Shown: positions 1 through 7,075, counted from the stretch's first letter. The stretch is DNA of 35,489 nucleotides from Candidatus Zixiibacteriota bacterium (GCA_040752815.1 JBFMGC010000002.1:1-35489), one strand, 5' to 3'. Program-made: numbers and translations. Notes: generated by a model not told the origin, from the sequence alone.

Positions 1-15
1 CTGATACTTTGCCAT
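1..15 (-). CDS. Start of an unidentified gene running off the left edge
   Basis: Reading leftward on the minus strand, an ATG occupies 13-15 and is followed by four sense codons (M-A-K-Y-Q) before the window ends. A purine-rich AAAGGA lies about seven bases upstream of the ATG, a normal ribosome-binding distance, which is why this is taken as a real start. It follows a GC-rich stem-loop at 34-54. Nothing can be said about the product. Confidence 0.35.
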
Positions 16-33
16 CAGCGTATCCTTTCGTTT

Positions 34-54
34 GGCCCCGCCTCCAGCGGGACC
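34..54. repeat. GC-rich stem-loop between two genes
   Basis: The arms GGCCCCGC (34-41) and GCGGGACC (47-54) pair over eight positions with one G-T wobble around a five-base loop. No T-run follows on either strand, so it is not a classical terminator. It could be a member of a short intergenic repeat family, or it could weakly terminate the small ORF at 120-260. Confidence 0.35.
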
Positions 55-119
55 GGTTTCGGTTAAAAACTCACCGAAAGGCTACGCTACTTTTTTGCCA
101 ATTTCCACACCTTTTGAAA

Positions 120-260
120 TTAACTCATGTTAGGATCTGCGAAGGACGCTAATATATGATAAGGGTCAAAATATGCTAGCTTTACAAACTCATCAGCCAA
201 TGCTGTAATCCCAAAGCAAGTGACACCGACGAACGCAAAGAGTGAGAAGAGAATCCGCAC
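120..260 (-). CDS. Small secreted peptide, 46 residues, GTG start
   Basis: This minus-strand frame starts with GTG at 258-260 and stops with TAA at 120-122. A near-perfect Shine-Dalgarno AAGGAGGG (265-272) stands four bases before the GTG, much better than that of the larger gene upstream. The N-terminus reads as a Sec signal peptide: a basic residue at position 2, then a hydrophobic run (I-L-F-S-L-F-A-F-V-G-V) and a plausible signal-peptidase site near T-A-L-A. Only about 25 mature residues follow. It lies 24 bases downstream of the FG-GAP gene and could be cotranscribed with it. It may be a genuine micropeptide, or the decayed start of a longer secreted protein. No family is recognised. Confidence 0.5.
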   Translation of the reverse strand: MRILFSLFAFVGVTCFGITALADEFVKLAYFDPYHILASFADPNMS

Positions 261-284
261 AAATCCCTCCTTGGCAAAAGTTAG

Positions 285-1889
285 CTATTTGAGAAGCAAC
301 ATCTTAATCGAATATGTCTTCATTCCATCTGAAAGGACACAGACGTAAATACCGCTGGATACCTCCTTTCCCTTCGCGTCTCGTCCATTCCACGTAACAG
401 TGTGATCCCCCGCTTGGATAGTTCGGTCAAGAAGCGTAGCAACTTCCTCTCCCAGCGAATTGTATATGTGGACAGAAACGTGCAGCCGAATTGGCACAGT
501 GAATCTAATCGTGGTAGCTAGGTTGAACGGATTCGGATAATTCTGGCGCAAGACGAATTTGGCAGGAAGTGCTAAAGGCTCTTGTTCAATCACCGGTACT
601 ACTATCTGAGGACCACCAGCCAGAACGTAAACGGAACCAAACTCCCAATCGCAACATTCGTTGTTCTCGTTCGCAACAAGAAGATCATCATATCCGTCAT
701 TATTGAAGTCCCCAGCAGACGCAACCACTTTGCCGACAGCTCCTATAGAGTGGTCGGGGTACGGAGCAAAATCACTTTCATAAACGGTGTAATCCGAAAC
801 CGAATCGGCCCGGACACCCCCTAAGAACAAATCAAGAGCACCAAACCAAGTGCGTGTAAAACCGCACAGAAAATCGTTCCATCCATCGCCATTGACGTCG
901 CCTGCCGAAGAAAATGCCCAGCTAGGAACCTCGGAAACTAGGTCAAAAACAGTATCATATGTTGGACCTCCATAGTACAGTACAGACGTGGCCTTGTACA
1001 GGACTGCTAGGTCCTCCCATCCATCACCATTGAAGTCACCAATATTCAAGGCACGACGGGCAAAACTACTTCTACCATCTGGATAACCAAGAGTGTCCAG
1101 CTCCACAGGAGCACCAATAACCATGTCTGGCACACCAGAGAAACTCGGGCCTTTGAAAACGTAAACGGCACTGACGGAATCGAGATCTGCCAGACGAGAG
1201 AGTACTATGTCCTGAAAACCATCTCCATCGAAGTCTATGAAATCGACGTTACCTAGAACATGCGAAAGATTCTGGTTCGTGAAAGACCAGTCAGGTTCCT
1301 TGTCGGCGGTGAAAGGATTTTCGTAATAATAAGCCCTCCCACCACCAGGATATAAATAGTCGATCAATACTAAATCACCTACAGCATCATTGGAGACAAG
1401 TCCGGTTCTAACTGAATAGCCATAGCGGTAAGCTATGGGAGGCTGGATCGAATCCGAAGGCACACTTTCAATAGAATCGCCTAAGCCGCGATATAGAAGA
1501 ACTCGATCTTCAGGCGACTGAATTGCAATGTCGGGTATACCATCACCTGTCATATCAACCCCCGCCGCCATGTTCCCAACACCCCGCAAGAAATAGGCTG
1601 GGGCAGTGTCTGCCTGGTTTCCACCAAAGTAGACGTAAGTGCCAAGTGGCTGGTATGAGGAAAAGGCCACGTCGTCGAAACCGTCTCCGTTGATATCACC
1701 CAAGCCACAGAGGTTCTTCCCAAGCATGGATAACGTGTCCGTACCCTCGCGAAACAGCAGCGTCTGCAGGGGCTCCGCCAGAGTGGTTGTCAGAAGAAAA
1801 CAGCCAGCAAGGAGAGTAAGACCAACAAAACCCGTTCGAGCCCAGAAGTGGAGTATGGTGGCTTTGTAACCAGAACTGTGATGGCTCAC
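285..1889 (-). CDS. Secreted FG-GAP/VCBS repeat protein with C-terminal type IX-like sorting domain
   Basis: The protein has 534 residues. The N-terminus carries a hydrophobic export signal (about residues 20-38). Cleavage could be after T-L-A38, or at the lipobox-like L-A-G-C30, so soluble and lipoprotein forms are both possible. The body contains about six FG-GAP/VCBS units, each with a D-x-N/D-x-D-G-x-x-D calcium-loop pattern (for example GDINGDGFDD, GDFNGDGWED, GDVNGDGWND), which should fold as a beta-propeller. The last ~85 residues start at a NYPNPFN motif and form a FlgD-like Ig domain (HTVTWNGRD, then SSGIYVCVL). In FCB bacteria this arrangement is a secretion/sorting tail for surface proteins. 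The GTG start at 1887-1889 is weakly supported, with GGAGG eleven bases upstream. Base composition is visibly more AT-rich than in the flagellar genes, which may mean separate acquisition. Ligand and role are unknown. Confidence 0.85.
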   Translation of the reverse strand: MSHHSSGYKATILHFWARTGFVGLTLLAGCFLLTTTLAEPLQTLLFREGTDTLSMLGKNLCGLGDINGDGFDDVAFSSYQPLGTYVYFGGNQADTAPAYFLRGVGNMAAGVDMTGDGIPDIAIQSPEDRVLLYRGLGDSIESVPSDSIQPPIAYRYGYSVRTGLVSNDAVGDLVLIDYLYPGGGRAYYYENPFTADKEPDWSFTNQNLSHVLGNVDFIDFDGDGFQDIVLSRLADLDSVSAVYVFKGPSFSGVPDMVIGAPVELDTLGYPDGRSSFARRALNIGDFNGDGWEDLAVLYKATSVLYYGGPTYDTVFDLVSEVPSWAFSSAGDVNGDGWNDFLCGFTRTWFGALDLFLGGVRADSVSDYTVYESDFAPYPDHSIGAVGKVVASAGDFNNDGYDDLLVANENNECCDWEFGSVYVLAGGPQIVVPVIEQEPLALPAKFVLRQNYPNPFNLATTIRFTVPIRLHVSVHIYNSLGEEVATLLDRTIQAGDHTVTWNGRDAKGKEVSSGIYVCVLSDGMKTYSIKMLLLK

Positions 1890-1985
1890 CCCGAAATCGG
1901 CCTCCGACTCAGCGTCATAATGTAATACACCCTATATCGCCTGCGAGTCCCCATAGGCAGACTCCAATTAAGTTCCTTACATCTC

Positions 1986-2012
1986 CATATAATCAAAAGC
2001 GATACTTGTCAA
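1986..2012 (-). promoter_or_regulatory. Candidate vegetative promoter for the FG-GAP gene
   Basis: On the minus strand a perfect -35 hexamer TTGACA (2007-2012) is followed 15 bases later by TATATG (1986-1991). The spacer is shorter than the usual 17. The predicted transcript would have an 85-100 base leader before the GTG at 1889. The hexamer is convincing, the spacing is not. Confidence 0.3.
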
Positions 2013-2230
2013 GAGAAAAGTTGTTAGATGTGGACACGTTGACAAACAGTGGTGTTAGCATGGGTGCACTAGAGTCGACCTCAGCGCCTCGAGTGGTAGA
2101 AACCGTATGTGACTTCGCTTTCCATTTCCGATTCCTGTGCCTATCACCTCTCTCCTTCCAACCCAATCCATTACATAATAACCACTTAACCCCATATTCC
2201 GTTACCCCATCAGGAAACCTTTGGTTTTCC

Positions 2231-2310
2231 CCCGCGCGCAGCGCGGGAAATATCAATCCACGTCCGAAGGACGCATTCATCCTTATTATCCAAACTCCAG
2301 CCGAAGGCTG
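2231..2310. repeat. Cluster of three mini-hairpins with C-GNA-G loops
   Basis: Three perfect inverted repeats lie within 80 bp, each with a three-base GNA loop closed by a C-G pair. They are CCCGCGC-GCA-GCGCGGG (2231-2247), CGTCC-GAA-GGACG (2261-2273) and CAGCC-GAA-GGCTG (2298-2310). The stems differ in sequence but the architecture is the same. DNA hairpins with GNA triloops closed by C-G are known to be unusually stable. None is followed by a T-run, so they do not look like terminators. Confidence 0.6.
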
Positions 2311-2467
2311 ACGAACATTCTAGTGTCCTGTATCTAACGCTTCTTTACATTTGGATATTTTCTTCATGATGGCCTCGACCGAGGCGGTCCACCCGGTAGC
2401 CCACAGCTCTGGCGTGGGTCCTCGCGGTCTCCGAAACGCCCTTCATGTTCCGTATGTCACCCCATTC

Positions 2468-2560
2468 TGGCGGAGAGGCAGGGATTCGAACCCTGGATAG
2501 AGCTTTACACCCTATAACGGATTAGCAATCCGCCGCCTTCAGCCTCTCGGCCACCTCTCC
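2468..2560 (-). tRNA. tRNA-Ser(GCT), serves AGC/AGU codons
   Basis: The minus strand gives a complete type II tRNA. The acceptor arms are GGAGAGG (2554-2560) and CCTCTCC, with G as discriminator base (2471) and an encoded CCA (complement of 2468-2470). The D-arm contains TGGCCGAGAGGC. The anticodon loop TTGCTAA carries GCT (complement of 2524-2526). A long variable arm follows, as expected for serine, then the T-arm with GGTTCGAATCC. Length including CCA is 93 bases. It stands alone between the end of the flagellar accessory arm and the spacer. Confidence 0.95.
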
Positions 2561-2586
2561 GCGTCAAGAGACCGGTTCGACACCCC

Positions 2587-2614
2587 AAAATAGCGCTCGC
2601 CGCACCACGGGCAA
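2587..2614 (-). promoter_or_regulatory. Candidate promoter of tRNA-Ser
   Basis: On the minus strand, TTGCCC (2609-2614) and TATTTT (2587-2592) are separated by 16 bases. Each matches four of six consensus positions. The tRNA 5' end is 26 bases downstream of the -10 element, a normal distance for a short 5' leader. Confidence 0.35.
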
Positions 2615-2683
2615 GCCTTTTCTCCCCTCTGGCTTAACAGGTGGCGCTCGCCTGACGTAGGTGGCCGCCGGTCACTGAGATTG

Positions 2684-2698
2684 CCGCGCGGGCCGCGG
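2684..2698. other. GC-rich hairpin in the spacer after the fapA-like gene
   Basis: The arms CCGCG (2684-2688) and CGCGG (2694-2698) enclose a five-base loop, downstream of the last gene of the flagellar accessory arm. There is no T-run, so if transcription ends here it is not by a textbook intrinsic terminator. A nine-base GCGCTCGCC motif occurs twice nearby (2594-2602 and 2644-2652). Confidence 0.25.
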
Positions 2699-2731
2699 TG
2701 GATTGGGATTGCCGTGTTGGAATCCTGCCGA

Positions 2732-4138
2732 TTAGGCGCCCCGAAAATCTGATATCAGCACCTTGCCGGCCTCGAGATTGAGCTTGCAGCGGCCGTTTTC
2801 CTCAAGCATCTCCCGGTAGACAATGCCGAACGCGGCCTTCACTCCGGGATAGAGTTTTTCCTCGCAGATGATAACAGCGTCGTGGTGCTTGCGGAGTTCT
2901 TCCTCGATCTCGGCCATGCGCTTTTTGAGTGCTTCGAGGTTTTCTGGCGCTTCCTTCTGGAATTGCTCGAGCTTGACAAGCGCGGCCTTCTTATCAGGCG
3001 ACAACTTGTTCTCCATCTGCAGGCGATACAGCACATAGAGGGCGTCCTTGATCCGGGCCTGGTCGCCCTGGATGCGCTGCGACTCTCTTGTAGCCTCGTA
3101 GTACTGCCGGATCAATTCGGGATCGTAGGCCACCTGCAATTCGGTGTGCGTGCCGGCCTCTGATCCCAACACTGCCGCCCTGATCTCGCACCGCGCTCTT
3201 ACGGTGCCACCTATGATCTTTCCACGACGACCTTTGACCACCACGCGCTCACCCGCTTCGACCCGACAATTGACAATCTCGCCGCCCACTTGAATTTCGT
3301 TCCCTGCGACAAGACGCTGCCCTTCGGCATATTTCACCGTGATATCGCCGCCGGCCTCCATGATGCCACCGCCCTCACCGAAGAAGCCCCCCTTGACCAT
3401 GATATTGCCCTTGGCGTGGATCTCGGCGTCTTCAATATTCCCGCCGACTTCAAGATCGCCGTCGACAGTGATCTTGAATCCGGCCTTGATACTGCCGCTC
3501 ACCCGGAGCGAGCCCCGGCAATCGACATTGCCGACAGTGTGGTCGACATCACCCTTGATGGTGATTATGTCCATTACCGACACCTTGCCGTACTGGAACT
3601 GGATCGCTCCGGAGGCGGTGGCGCTCAGCGAGAGTCCGTCGCTGGAGACTTCGGTGTTTACGCCGTTGTTGAACGGCACGTCGCGCCCATCGGGGCCTTT
3701 AATCTCCTTCCCCCTCACATTCACGCCCGGTCGTCCGGCTGTGGCGGGCACCCGGGTAGCAAGTACCGCGCCTTTTTCGACGTTTTGGATGAAGTCAATG
3801 TCTTTGTAATCGATGTGGCCGTCGGGGCCCTCTTTGGGCACGTGCTGGGCGCTGGTATCGAAGTTATAAACGAAAGTCGAGTTGGCGCCGCGTTCGGGCA
3901 TCCGGCCCGACGCCACTTTCAGCGGCGTGTTGAACGTCGAGTTTGCGACAGCTTCACGAATAGCGTCCTGGTCGATTCCAAAGGCGACGTTATTCGCCTT
4001 TAGCTCCTCCATCACTTCTTCGAAAGTAATCGGGCCGTCGCCGTCCTGCGGGGCGCGGAGCAAGATCGACGCGGTCATGCTGTCTTTGCTGATCGTGACC
4101 GCGACTCTGGTTCGCTTGCTGGTAGCCGTGTCCGCCAC
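2732..4138 (-). CDS. FapA/DUF342 family protein
   Basis: The 468-residue protein has the FapA (flagellar assembly protein A, DUF342) layout. An N-terminal alpha/beta region spans about residues 1-95, including an F-E-E-V-M-E-E-L helix. It is followed by a right-handed beta-helix-like core, about residues 110-330, rich in short G-x-I/V turns (DVDHTVGNVDCRGSLRVSG, KAGFKITVDGDLEVGGNIE). The C-terminal third is a charged coiled coil, about residues 350-440. In other bacteria FapA proteins sit in flagellar/chemotaxis clusters and affect flagellum localisation; the biochemistry is unsettled. The GTG start (4136-4138) has GAGGG eight bases upstream. It is the last gene of the accessory arm, 10 bases after a stand-alone receiver gene. 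Confidence 0.85.
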   Translation of the reverse strand: MADTATSKRTRVAVTISKDSMTASILLRAPQDGDGPITFEEVMEELKANNVAFGIDQDAIREAVANSTFNTPLKVASGRMPERGANSTFVYNFDTSAQHVPKEGPDGHIDYKDIDFIQNVEKGAVLATRVPATAGRPGVNVRGKEIKGPDGRDVPFNNGVNTEVSSDGLSLSATASGAIQFQYGKVSVMDIITIKGDVDHTVGNVDCRGSLRVSGSIKAGFKITVDGDLEVGGNIEDAEIHAKGNIMVKGGFFGEGGGIMEAGGDITVKYAEGQRLVAGNEIQVGGEIVNCRVEAGERVVVKGRRGKIIGGTVRARCEIRAAVLGSEAGTHTELQVAYDPELIRQYYEATRESQRIQGDQARIKDALYVLYRLQMENKLSPDKKAALVKLEQFQKEAPENLEALKKRMAEIEEELRKHHDAVIICEEKLYPGVKAAFGIVYREMLEENGRCKLNLEAGKVLISDFRGA

Positions 4139-4148
4139 TGTGAAACCC

Positions 4149-4556
4149 TCAATCCGTTTCGGTGGCCAGTCTGTTTTCCTTGGCCAGCAGGCGCCAGTAG
4201 GCGCGCTCTACGACCATGGAAATCTCGAAGCTCTTAAACGGCTTGGTTATATACTCATCGGCGCCCAGTAGGAGCGCGTCCTTGACCGAGTAGGTGTCGC
4301 CGTAGGCGGTCATCATGATGATGCCAAGGTGGGGATAGTCTTTCTTCAAGGCCTTGAGCAAATCCATTCCGCTCATGCTGGGCATTTGGAGATCCGAAAT
4401 CACGATCGAAACATCGGTGGTGGACATCGTACGGAGCGCCTCAGCGCCGTCGTTGGCGACCAGGACACGGTAACCGTCGCGGGTCAGGATCTTCTCCAGG
4501 AGCGTCTGCATCATCGGCTCGTCGTCGACAACAAGTATGACAATTTCTCTTTTCAC
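4149..4556 (-). CDS. Stand-alone response-regulator receiver protein (CheY-like)
   Basis: The protein has 135 residues and is a single receiver domain with no output domain. The conserved site is complete: acidic pair D11-D12, phospho-acceptor D55 (in I-S-D-L-Q-M-P), switch T83 and K105 (in T-K-P-F). It should be phosphorylated on D55 and act through protein-protein contact. About 15 residues beyond the receiver form a charged helix. The GTG start at 4554-4556 is the only reasonable choice. It lies 70 bases downstream of a second receiver gene and directly before the FapA-like gene. Candidate partners are the DHp protein at 5583-6464, the switch protein FliM, or the FapA-like protein; none is proven by sequence. 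Confidence 0.9.
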   Translation of the reverse strand: MKREIVILVVDDEPMMQTLLEKILTRDGYRVLVANDGAEALRTMSTTDVSIVISDLQMPSMSGMDLLKALKKDYPHLGIIMMTAYGDTYSVKDALLLGADEYITKPFKSFEISMVVERAYWRLLAKENRLATETD

Positions 4557-4626
4557 AGGGTGCCTATCTCATGAGTTTGGGCTGTGGTCGGCTAAATGCG
4601 GGGATCGTTGGCGGCCGATCGTATTC

Positions 4627-5043
4627 TCAGCGCGAAAGCGCCGACGCCACCTCCGCGATGAATTCTTCCAACTGAATCGGTTTATACATGACCCGGCAGG
4701 CTCCCAGCACTCCAGCCTGATTGACCAGGCGATCGGTGGCGTTGCCGGTTATTACCATGATAGGCACGCGCGGCGATGCTTTCTTGATCTGGTCCAGAGC
4801 CTCGAGTCCCGACATTTCCGGCATGATTAAGTCGAGTGTCACCAGATCATACTCGGCCTGCTTGACCTTGGCGACCGCTTCAACGCCCCCGGAGGCCATT
4901 TCCACCTCGAAGGCATCAGACAGGCCGCAGAAATCGCGGAAGACGTCGCGAATCCACTGCTCATCGTCAACAATGAGAATGCGGAACGGCTGGCCCCGCT
5001 TTCGGGCTTTCTCAGTCAGTTCGACAAGGCTGGTCTGTGTCAT
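4627..5043 (-). CDS. Response-regulator receiver protein with short N-terminal extension
   Basis: Starting at the ATG 5041-5043 the protein has 138 residues. About 20 residues precede the receiver domain. The active site is complete: D26-D27, phospho-acceptor D71 (in T-L-D-L-I-M-P-E-M-S-G), T99 and K121 (in M-Y-K-P). There is no output domain. An upstream GTG at 5086-5088 would add 15 residues that look like translated spacer (G-L-P-G-A-G), so the ATG is preferred. The gene is separated from the next gene upstream by a 145-bp gap that contains a sigma-28-like motif. The two receivers are clearly different in sequence, so this is not a recent duplication. Confidence 0.88.
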   Translation of the reverse strand: MTQTSLVELTEKARKRGQPFRILIVDDEQWIRDVFRDFCGLSDAFEVEMASGGVEAVAKVKQAEYDLVTLDLIMPEMSGLEALDQIKKASPRVPIMVITGNATDRLVNQAGVLGACRVMYKPIQLEEFIAEVASALSR

Positions 5044-5124
5044 ATAGCCACTCTCAGACAAAAGGATACCGGCGCCCGGAAGCCCCACTGGGATTCGACG
5101 CGGATATTCCCGACTCTACACTGT

Positions 5125-5152
5125 TTATCGACTTTCGCTTCCTCTTTCTTCA
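5125..5152 (-). promoter_or_regulatory. Candidate sigma-28 (FliA) promoter upstream of the receiver genes
   Basis: On the minus strand, GTCGATAA (5125-5132) matches the flagellar sigma-28 -10 box GCCGATAA at seven of eight positions. TGAA (5149-5152) lies 16 bases upstream, against the consensus TAAA at about 15. The motif sits in the only sizeable gap (145 bp) of the accessory arm, and fliA itself is encoded further upstream. If real, it would put the two receivers and the FapA-like gene under FliA control. Confidence 0.35.
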
Positions 5153-5188
5153 GCCGCAGCCCGGCCCGGGCGGCCTTCGGGCACGAGA

Positions 5189-5572
5189 TCATCCCAGCAA
5201 GTCTCTGTTCTGGTGCAACGATTCCAGTATTTGGCTGCATTGCAGGGCGATCGCCTCCAGGCGCGAGAGAAGCCGATCGGCACTAGGGTCGGACGACGGA
5301 GGCTCGAAAACCATCTTTTCCTGGTGGCGGGCCGCTTTCAAAATGACCGTCAACTCCTGCACCACTTTGACCGTGCCGTTGACCAGCCGGATGAACTCCG
5401 GCTCCATCCGGCGCAGTTTCTCCGACGACTTGCGGGCCTTGACCTTTGCCAGATAGAGAGCCAGGTTCAGCGCCAGGTCCTTGGTCTGTTCGCCAAGGGC
5501 ATCGACGGTTTCGAGCAGGGCGAGGGCGTCGCTGCGAATTCCCTGTTCGGCGCGTGGTAAACTGTTTTCCAT
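5189..5572 (-). CDS. Small helical protein of unknown function
   Basis: The 127-residue protein is predicted almost wholly alpha-helical. A first helix spans about 10-50, a basic stretch (K-A-R-K-S-S-E-K-L-R-R) about 44-58, then a long helix 60-85 and a final helix after a proline-rich break (P-P-S-S-D-P-S) near 92-98. There is no signal peptide, membrane segment, cysteine cluster or histidine motif resembling an HPt site. The ATG at 5570-5572 is preceded by a strong GAGGGGG six bases upstream. It starts 10 bases after the GAF-DHp gene stop, so the two are almost surely cotranscribed. A partner or adaptor for that protein or for the receivers downstream is a guess from position only. Confidence 0.75.
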   Translation of the reverse strand: MENSLPRAEQGIRSDALALLETVDALGEQTKDLALNLALYLAKVKARKSSEKLRRMEPEFIRLVNGTVKVVQELTVILKAARHQEKMVFEPPSSDPSADRLLSRLEAIALQCSQILESLHQNRDLLG

Positions 5573-5582
5573 GGCTGCCCCC

Positions 5583-6464
5583 TCACCCCTCGATCCCCGA
5601 TGGGGAACCGCTGACTGCGCCCGGCGACATCACTCTCGCGGCGTCTGTCACTATGGTTTGGATATTAAGCAAGCGGCGGTTGACCTCGGCAATCTTCATC
5701 GCCGCGCTCATCACCCGCTTCAAGCGTTCCCTGGATTTGTCGCTGAGCCGGGGCTCTTCCAGCGTAAGGCAGTCGATGTTACCCACGACAACGGAAAGCG
5801 GATTATTGATCTGGTGGTTGATTGACGCCGCCAGTTCGGCAACCGCGGCCAGTTTCTCATCGGCGATTCGCTTCTCGTGCATGATCTGCAGTTGCTGCTG
5901 GGCGCGCATGAGAGCCTGGTTCTGGGCCTCGATCCGGGCGATATGCTCGAATCTCTCTATCGATACGGCCAACTGGTCGGCGACTACCGCCATCAATTTG
6001 ATCTGCCGAGTGACCAGGATGCCGGGTGAGTACGAACCCAGACACAACAGGCCGATGGTTTTGTCCTCAAGTATCAGCGGGAGCAACATGATCGCGGCAA
6101 ACTCGGTTTCAGGCTGCGGGGCCTCGCCATCGCCCGACGACCACACTACCGGCTGCTGAAGGTGAGGTTTCCAGCGGTCGGGCAAGGCCTCGTCTCGCAG
6201 GACAAGAGCCGGAGGCGGCGCCACTTCGTCCAGCAGGATCGCTTTTACCAAAAAGCGCCCCGAGTCGGAATCGCGGAGATACAGGGTTGCTGCGTCGAAC
6301 GGCACAACGGTCTGGATAAGGCGGAGCACATCGACAAAGTGCGGCGTCTCCGGACTCAGACTGCGACAGGCGGCTGAGATCTCGGCAATCAGCTCTATCT
6401 TCTCCCACGCTCTCGTGACGGGGCTGTCGCCGGATTCCCCATAGGCGCCGACCGGCTGGGCCAT
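5583..6464 (-). CDS. GAF-domain protein with histidine-kinase DHp domain but no ATPase domain
   Basis: The protein has 293 residues. A GAF domain covers about residues 25-175 (F-D-A-A-T-L-Y-L-R-D near 56-65, then M-L-L-P-L-I-L-E-D-K-T-I-G-L-L at 126-140). A coiled linker spans about 178-205. It is followed by a HisKA-type dimerisation and phosphotransfer segment with H217 in the H-box (A-A-S-I-N-H-Q-I-N-N-P-L). The protein ends about 75 residues later with a low-complexity tail (S-P-G-A-V-S-G-S-P-S-G). There is no room for an N/G1/F/G2-box HATPase domain, and the following gene does not supply one. It therefore cannot autophosphorylate as a normal kinase. It could be a phosphotransfer hub for the two receivers, a partner of a kinase encoded elsewhere, or a redox/ligand sensor acting by binding. 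The start overlaps the previous stop (TGATG). Confidence 0.85.
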   Translation of the reverse strand: MAQPVGAYGESGDSPVTRAWEKIELIAEISAACRSLSPETPHFVDVLRLIQTVVPFDAATLYLRDSDSGRFLVKAILLDEVAPPPALVLRDEALPDRWKPHLQQPVVWSSGDGEAPQPETEFAAIMLLPLILEDKTIGLLCLGSYSPGILVTRQIKLMAVVADQLAVSIERFEHIARIEAQNQALMRAQQQLQIMHEKRIADEKLAAVAELAASINHQINNPLSVVVGNIDCLTLEEPRLSDKSRERLKRVMSAAMKIAEVNRRLLNIQTIVTDAARVMSPGAVSGSPSGIEG

Positions 6465-7075
6465 CAGCGACCCCTCGTGTGACGCGCTACTTTTCGGGAC
6501 AACTGATCGACCAGCCGGCTCTCCAGCGCGTCGAACAGCTCGGTCTTTTCTCCGGCGCTGACATGCAGTGCGGGATCGTGGCTGTTGTCCTCCGATGAGC
6601 TCTGGAATTGGCGCGACGCAGTGAGTTTCTCATGGAACGGCTCGGCCAGCACCAAACGGCGCTTCTGCAGATCAATCAGGCGCATCTCTCCGGTAATAAC
6701 TGCCAGTGTTTCCCACCGGTGAAAGAGCACCGGTACGCTGAAGGTCTTGCGGCACTCGAGGCCTTCGCGGTCGACCTGTATCAACAGCAAGTAGCGGCCG
6801 CCAACCCCTGTTCCCCAGTCCAGAAGCGAGTCCAGATTATGGAGTTCTGGCGGGAAGGGTCGGAAGCTGTCAACTTGGTGATCCGCGACGACGACTCTGA
6901 TTTCCGGATCACGAGTGAGCGCCGTGGTCAGTTTGGCCACGAGTCGGCTGTCGCCCCAGGCCAGGTCGGCCTGGTCTATCCTGAGCACGAGGGCTCGCGG
7001 CAGGGCGAAGCCGGCCTCGCAGGCCAACAACCCAAGCGCCGCAATAAGTACCAGCCGCTGCAACGTCATACTCAC
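6464..7075 (-). CDS. Exported protein of unknown function
   Basis: The protein has 203 residues with a clear Sec signal peptide: a basic start, the hydrophobic run L-V-L-I-A-A-L-G-L-L-A, and probable cleavage after G-F-A near residue 24. The mature part alternates short strands and helices. A helix precedes D-P-E-I-R-V-V-V-A-D, then R-Y-L-L-L-I-Q-V-D, and G-E-M-R-L-I-D-L-Q-K-R-R-L-V. This pattern resembles proteins of the CsgG/TolB-N/FlgT-like fold, but the resemblance is loose and I do not name a family. The start overlaps the PilZ gene stop (ATGA) and the end overlaps the GAF-DHp start, so it is embedded in a translationally coupled operon. A periplasmic role linked to the flagellar base or envelope is inference from context. 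Confidence 0.75.
   Translation of the reverse strand: MSMTLQRLVLIAALGLLACEAGFALPRALVLRIDQADLAWGDSRLVAKLTTALTRDPEIRVVVADHQVDSFRPFPPELHNLDSLLDWGTGVGGRYLLLIQVDREGLECRKTFSVPVLFHRWETLAVITGEMRLIDLQKRRLVLAEPFHEKLTASRQFQSSSEDNSHDPALHVSAGEKTELFDALESRLVDQLSRKVARHTRGR

Larger units (their letters stand above)
1890..2467. other. Gene-poor spacer, 578 bp
   Basis: I find no convincing gene here. The spacer is more AT-rich than the flagellar region. It holds a candidate promoter for the FG-GAP gene at 1986-2012 and three mini-hairpins at 2231-2310. Between 2320 and 2450, minus strand, there is a short stretch of open frame with protein-like composition (it includes P-E-L-W-A-T-G-W). It opens immediately after a TGA and has no good start codon, so it could be the remnant of a gene end. 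Confidence 0.5.

Noticed and set aside
1993-2311. Overlapping open frames on both strands (about 95-101 codons each)
   Set aside because: They run across the mini-hairpins, lack protein-like composition and ribosome-binding sites, and mirror each other; they are chance openings.
2320-2450. Short open stretch with protein-like residues (P-E-L-W-A-T-G-W) near the tRNA
   Set aside because: It opens right after a TGA, has no proper start codon or ribosome-binding site and spans about 40 codons; at most a gene remnant.
3290-4003. 237-codon plus-strand frame
   Set aside because: It is antisense to the FapA/DUF342 gene, an opening caused by its codon bias.
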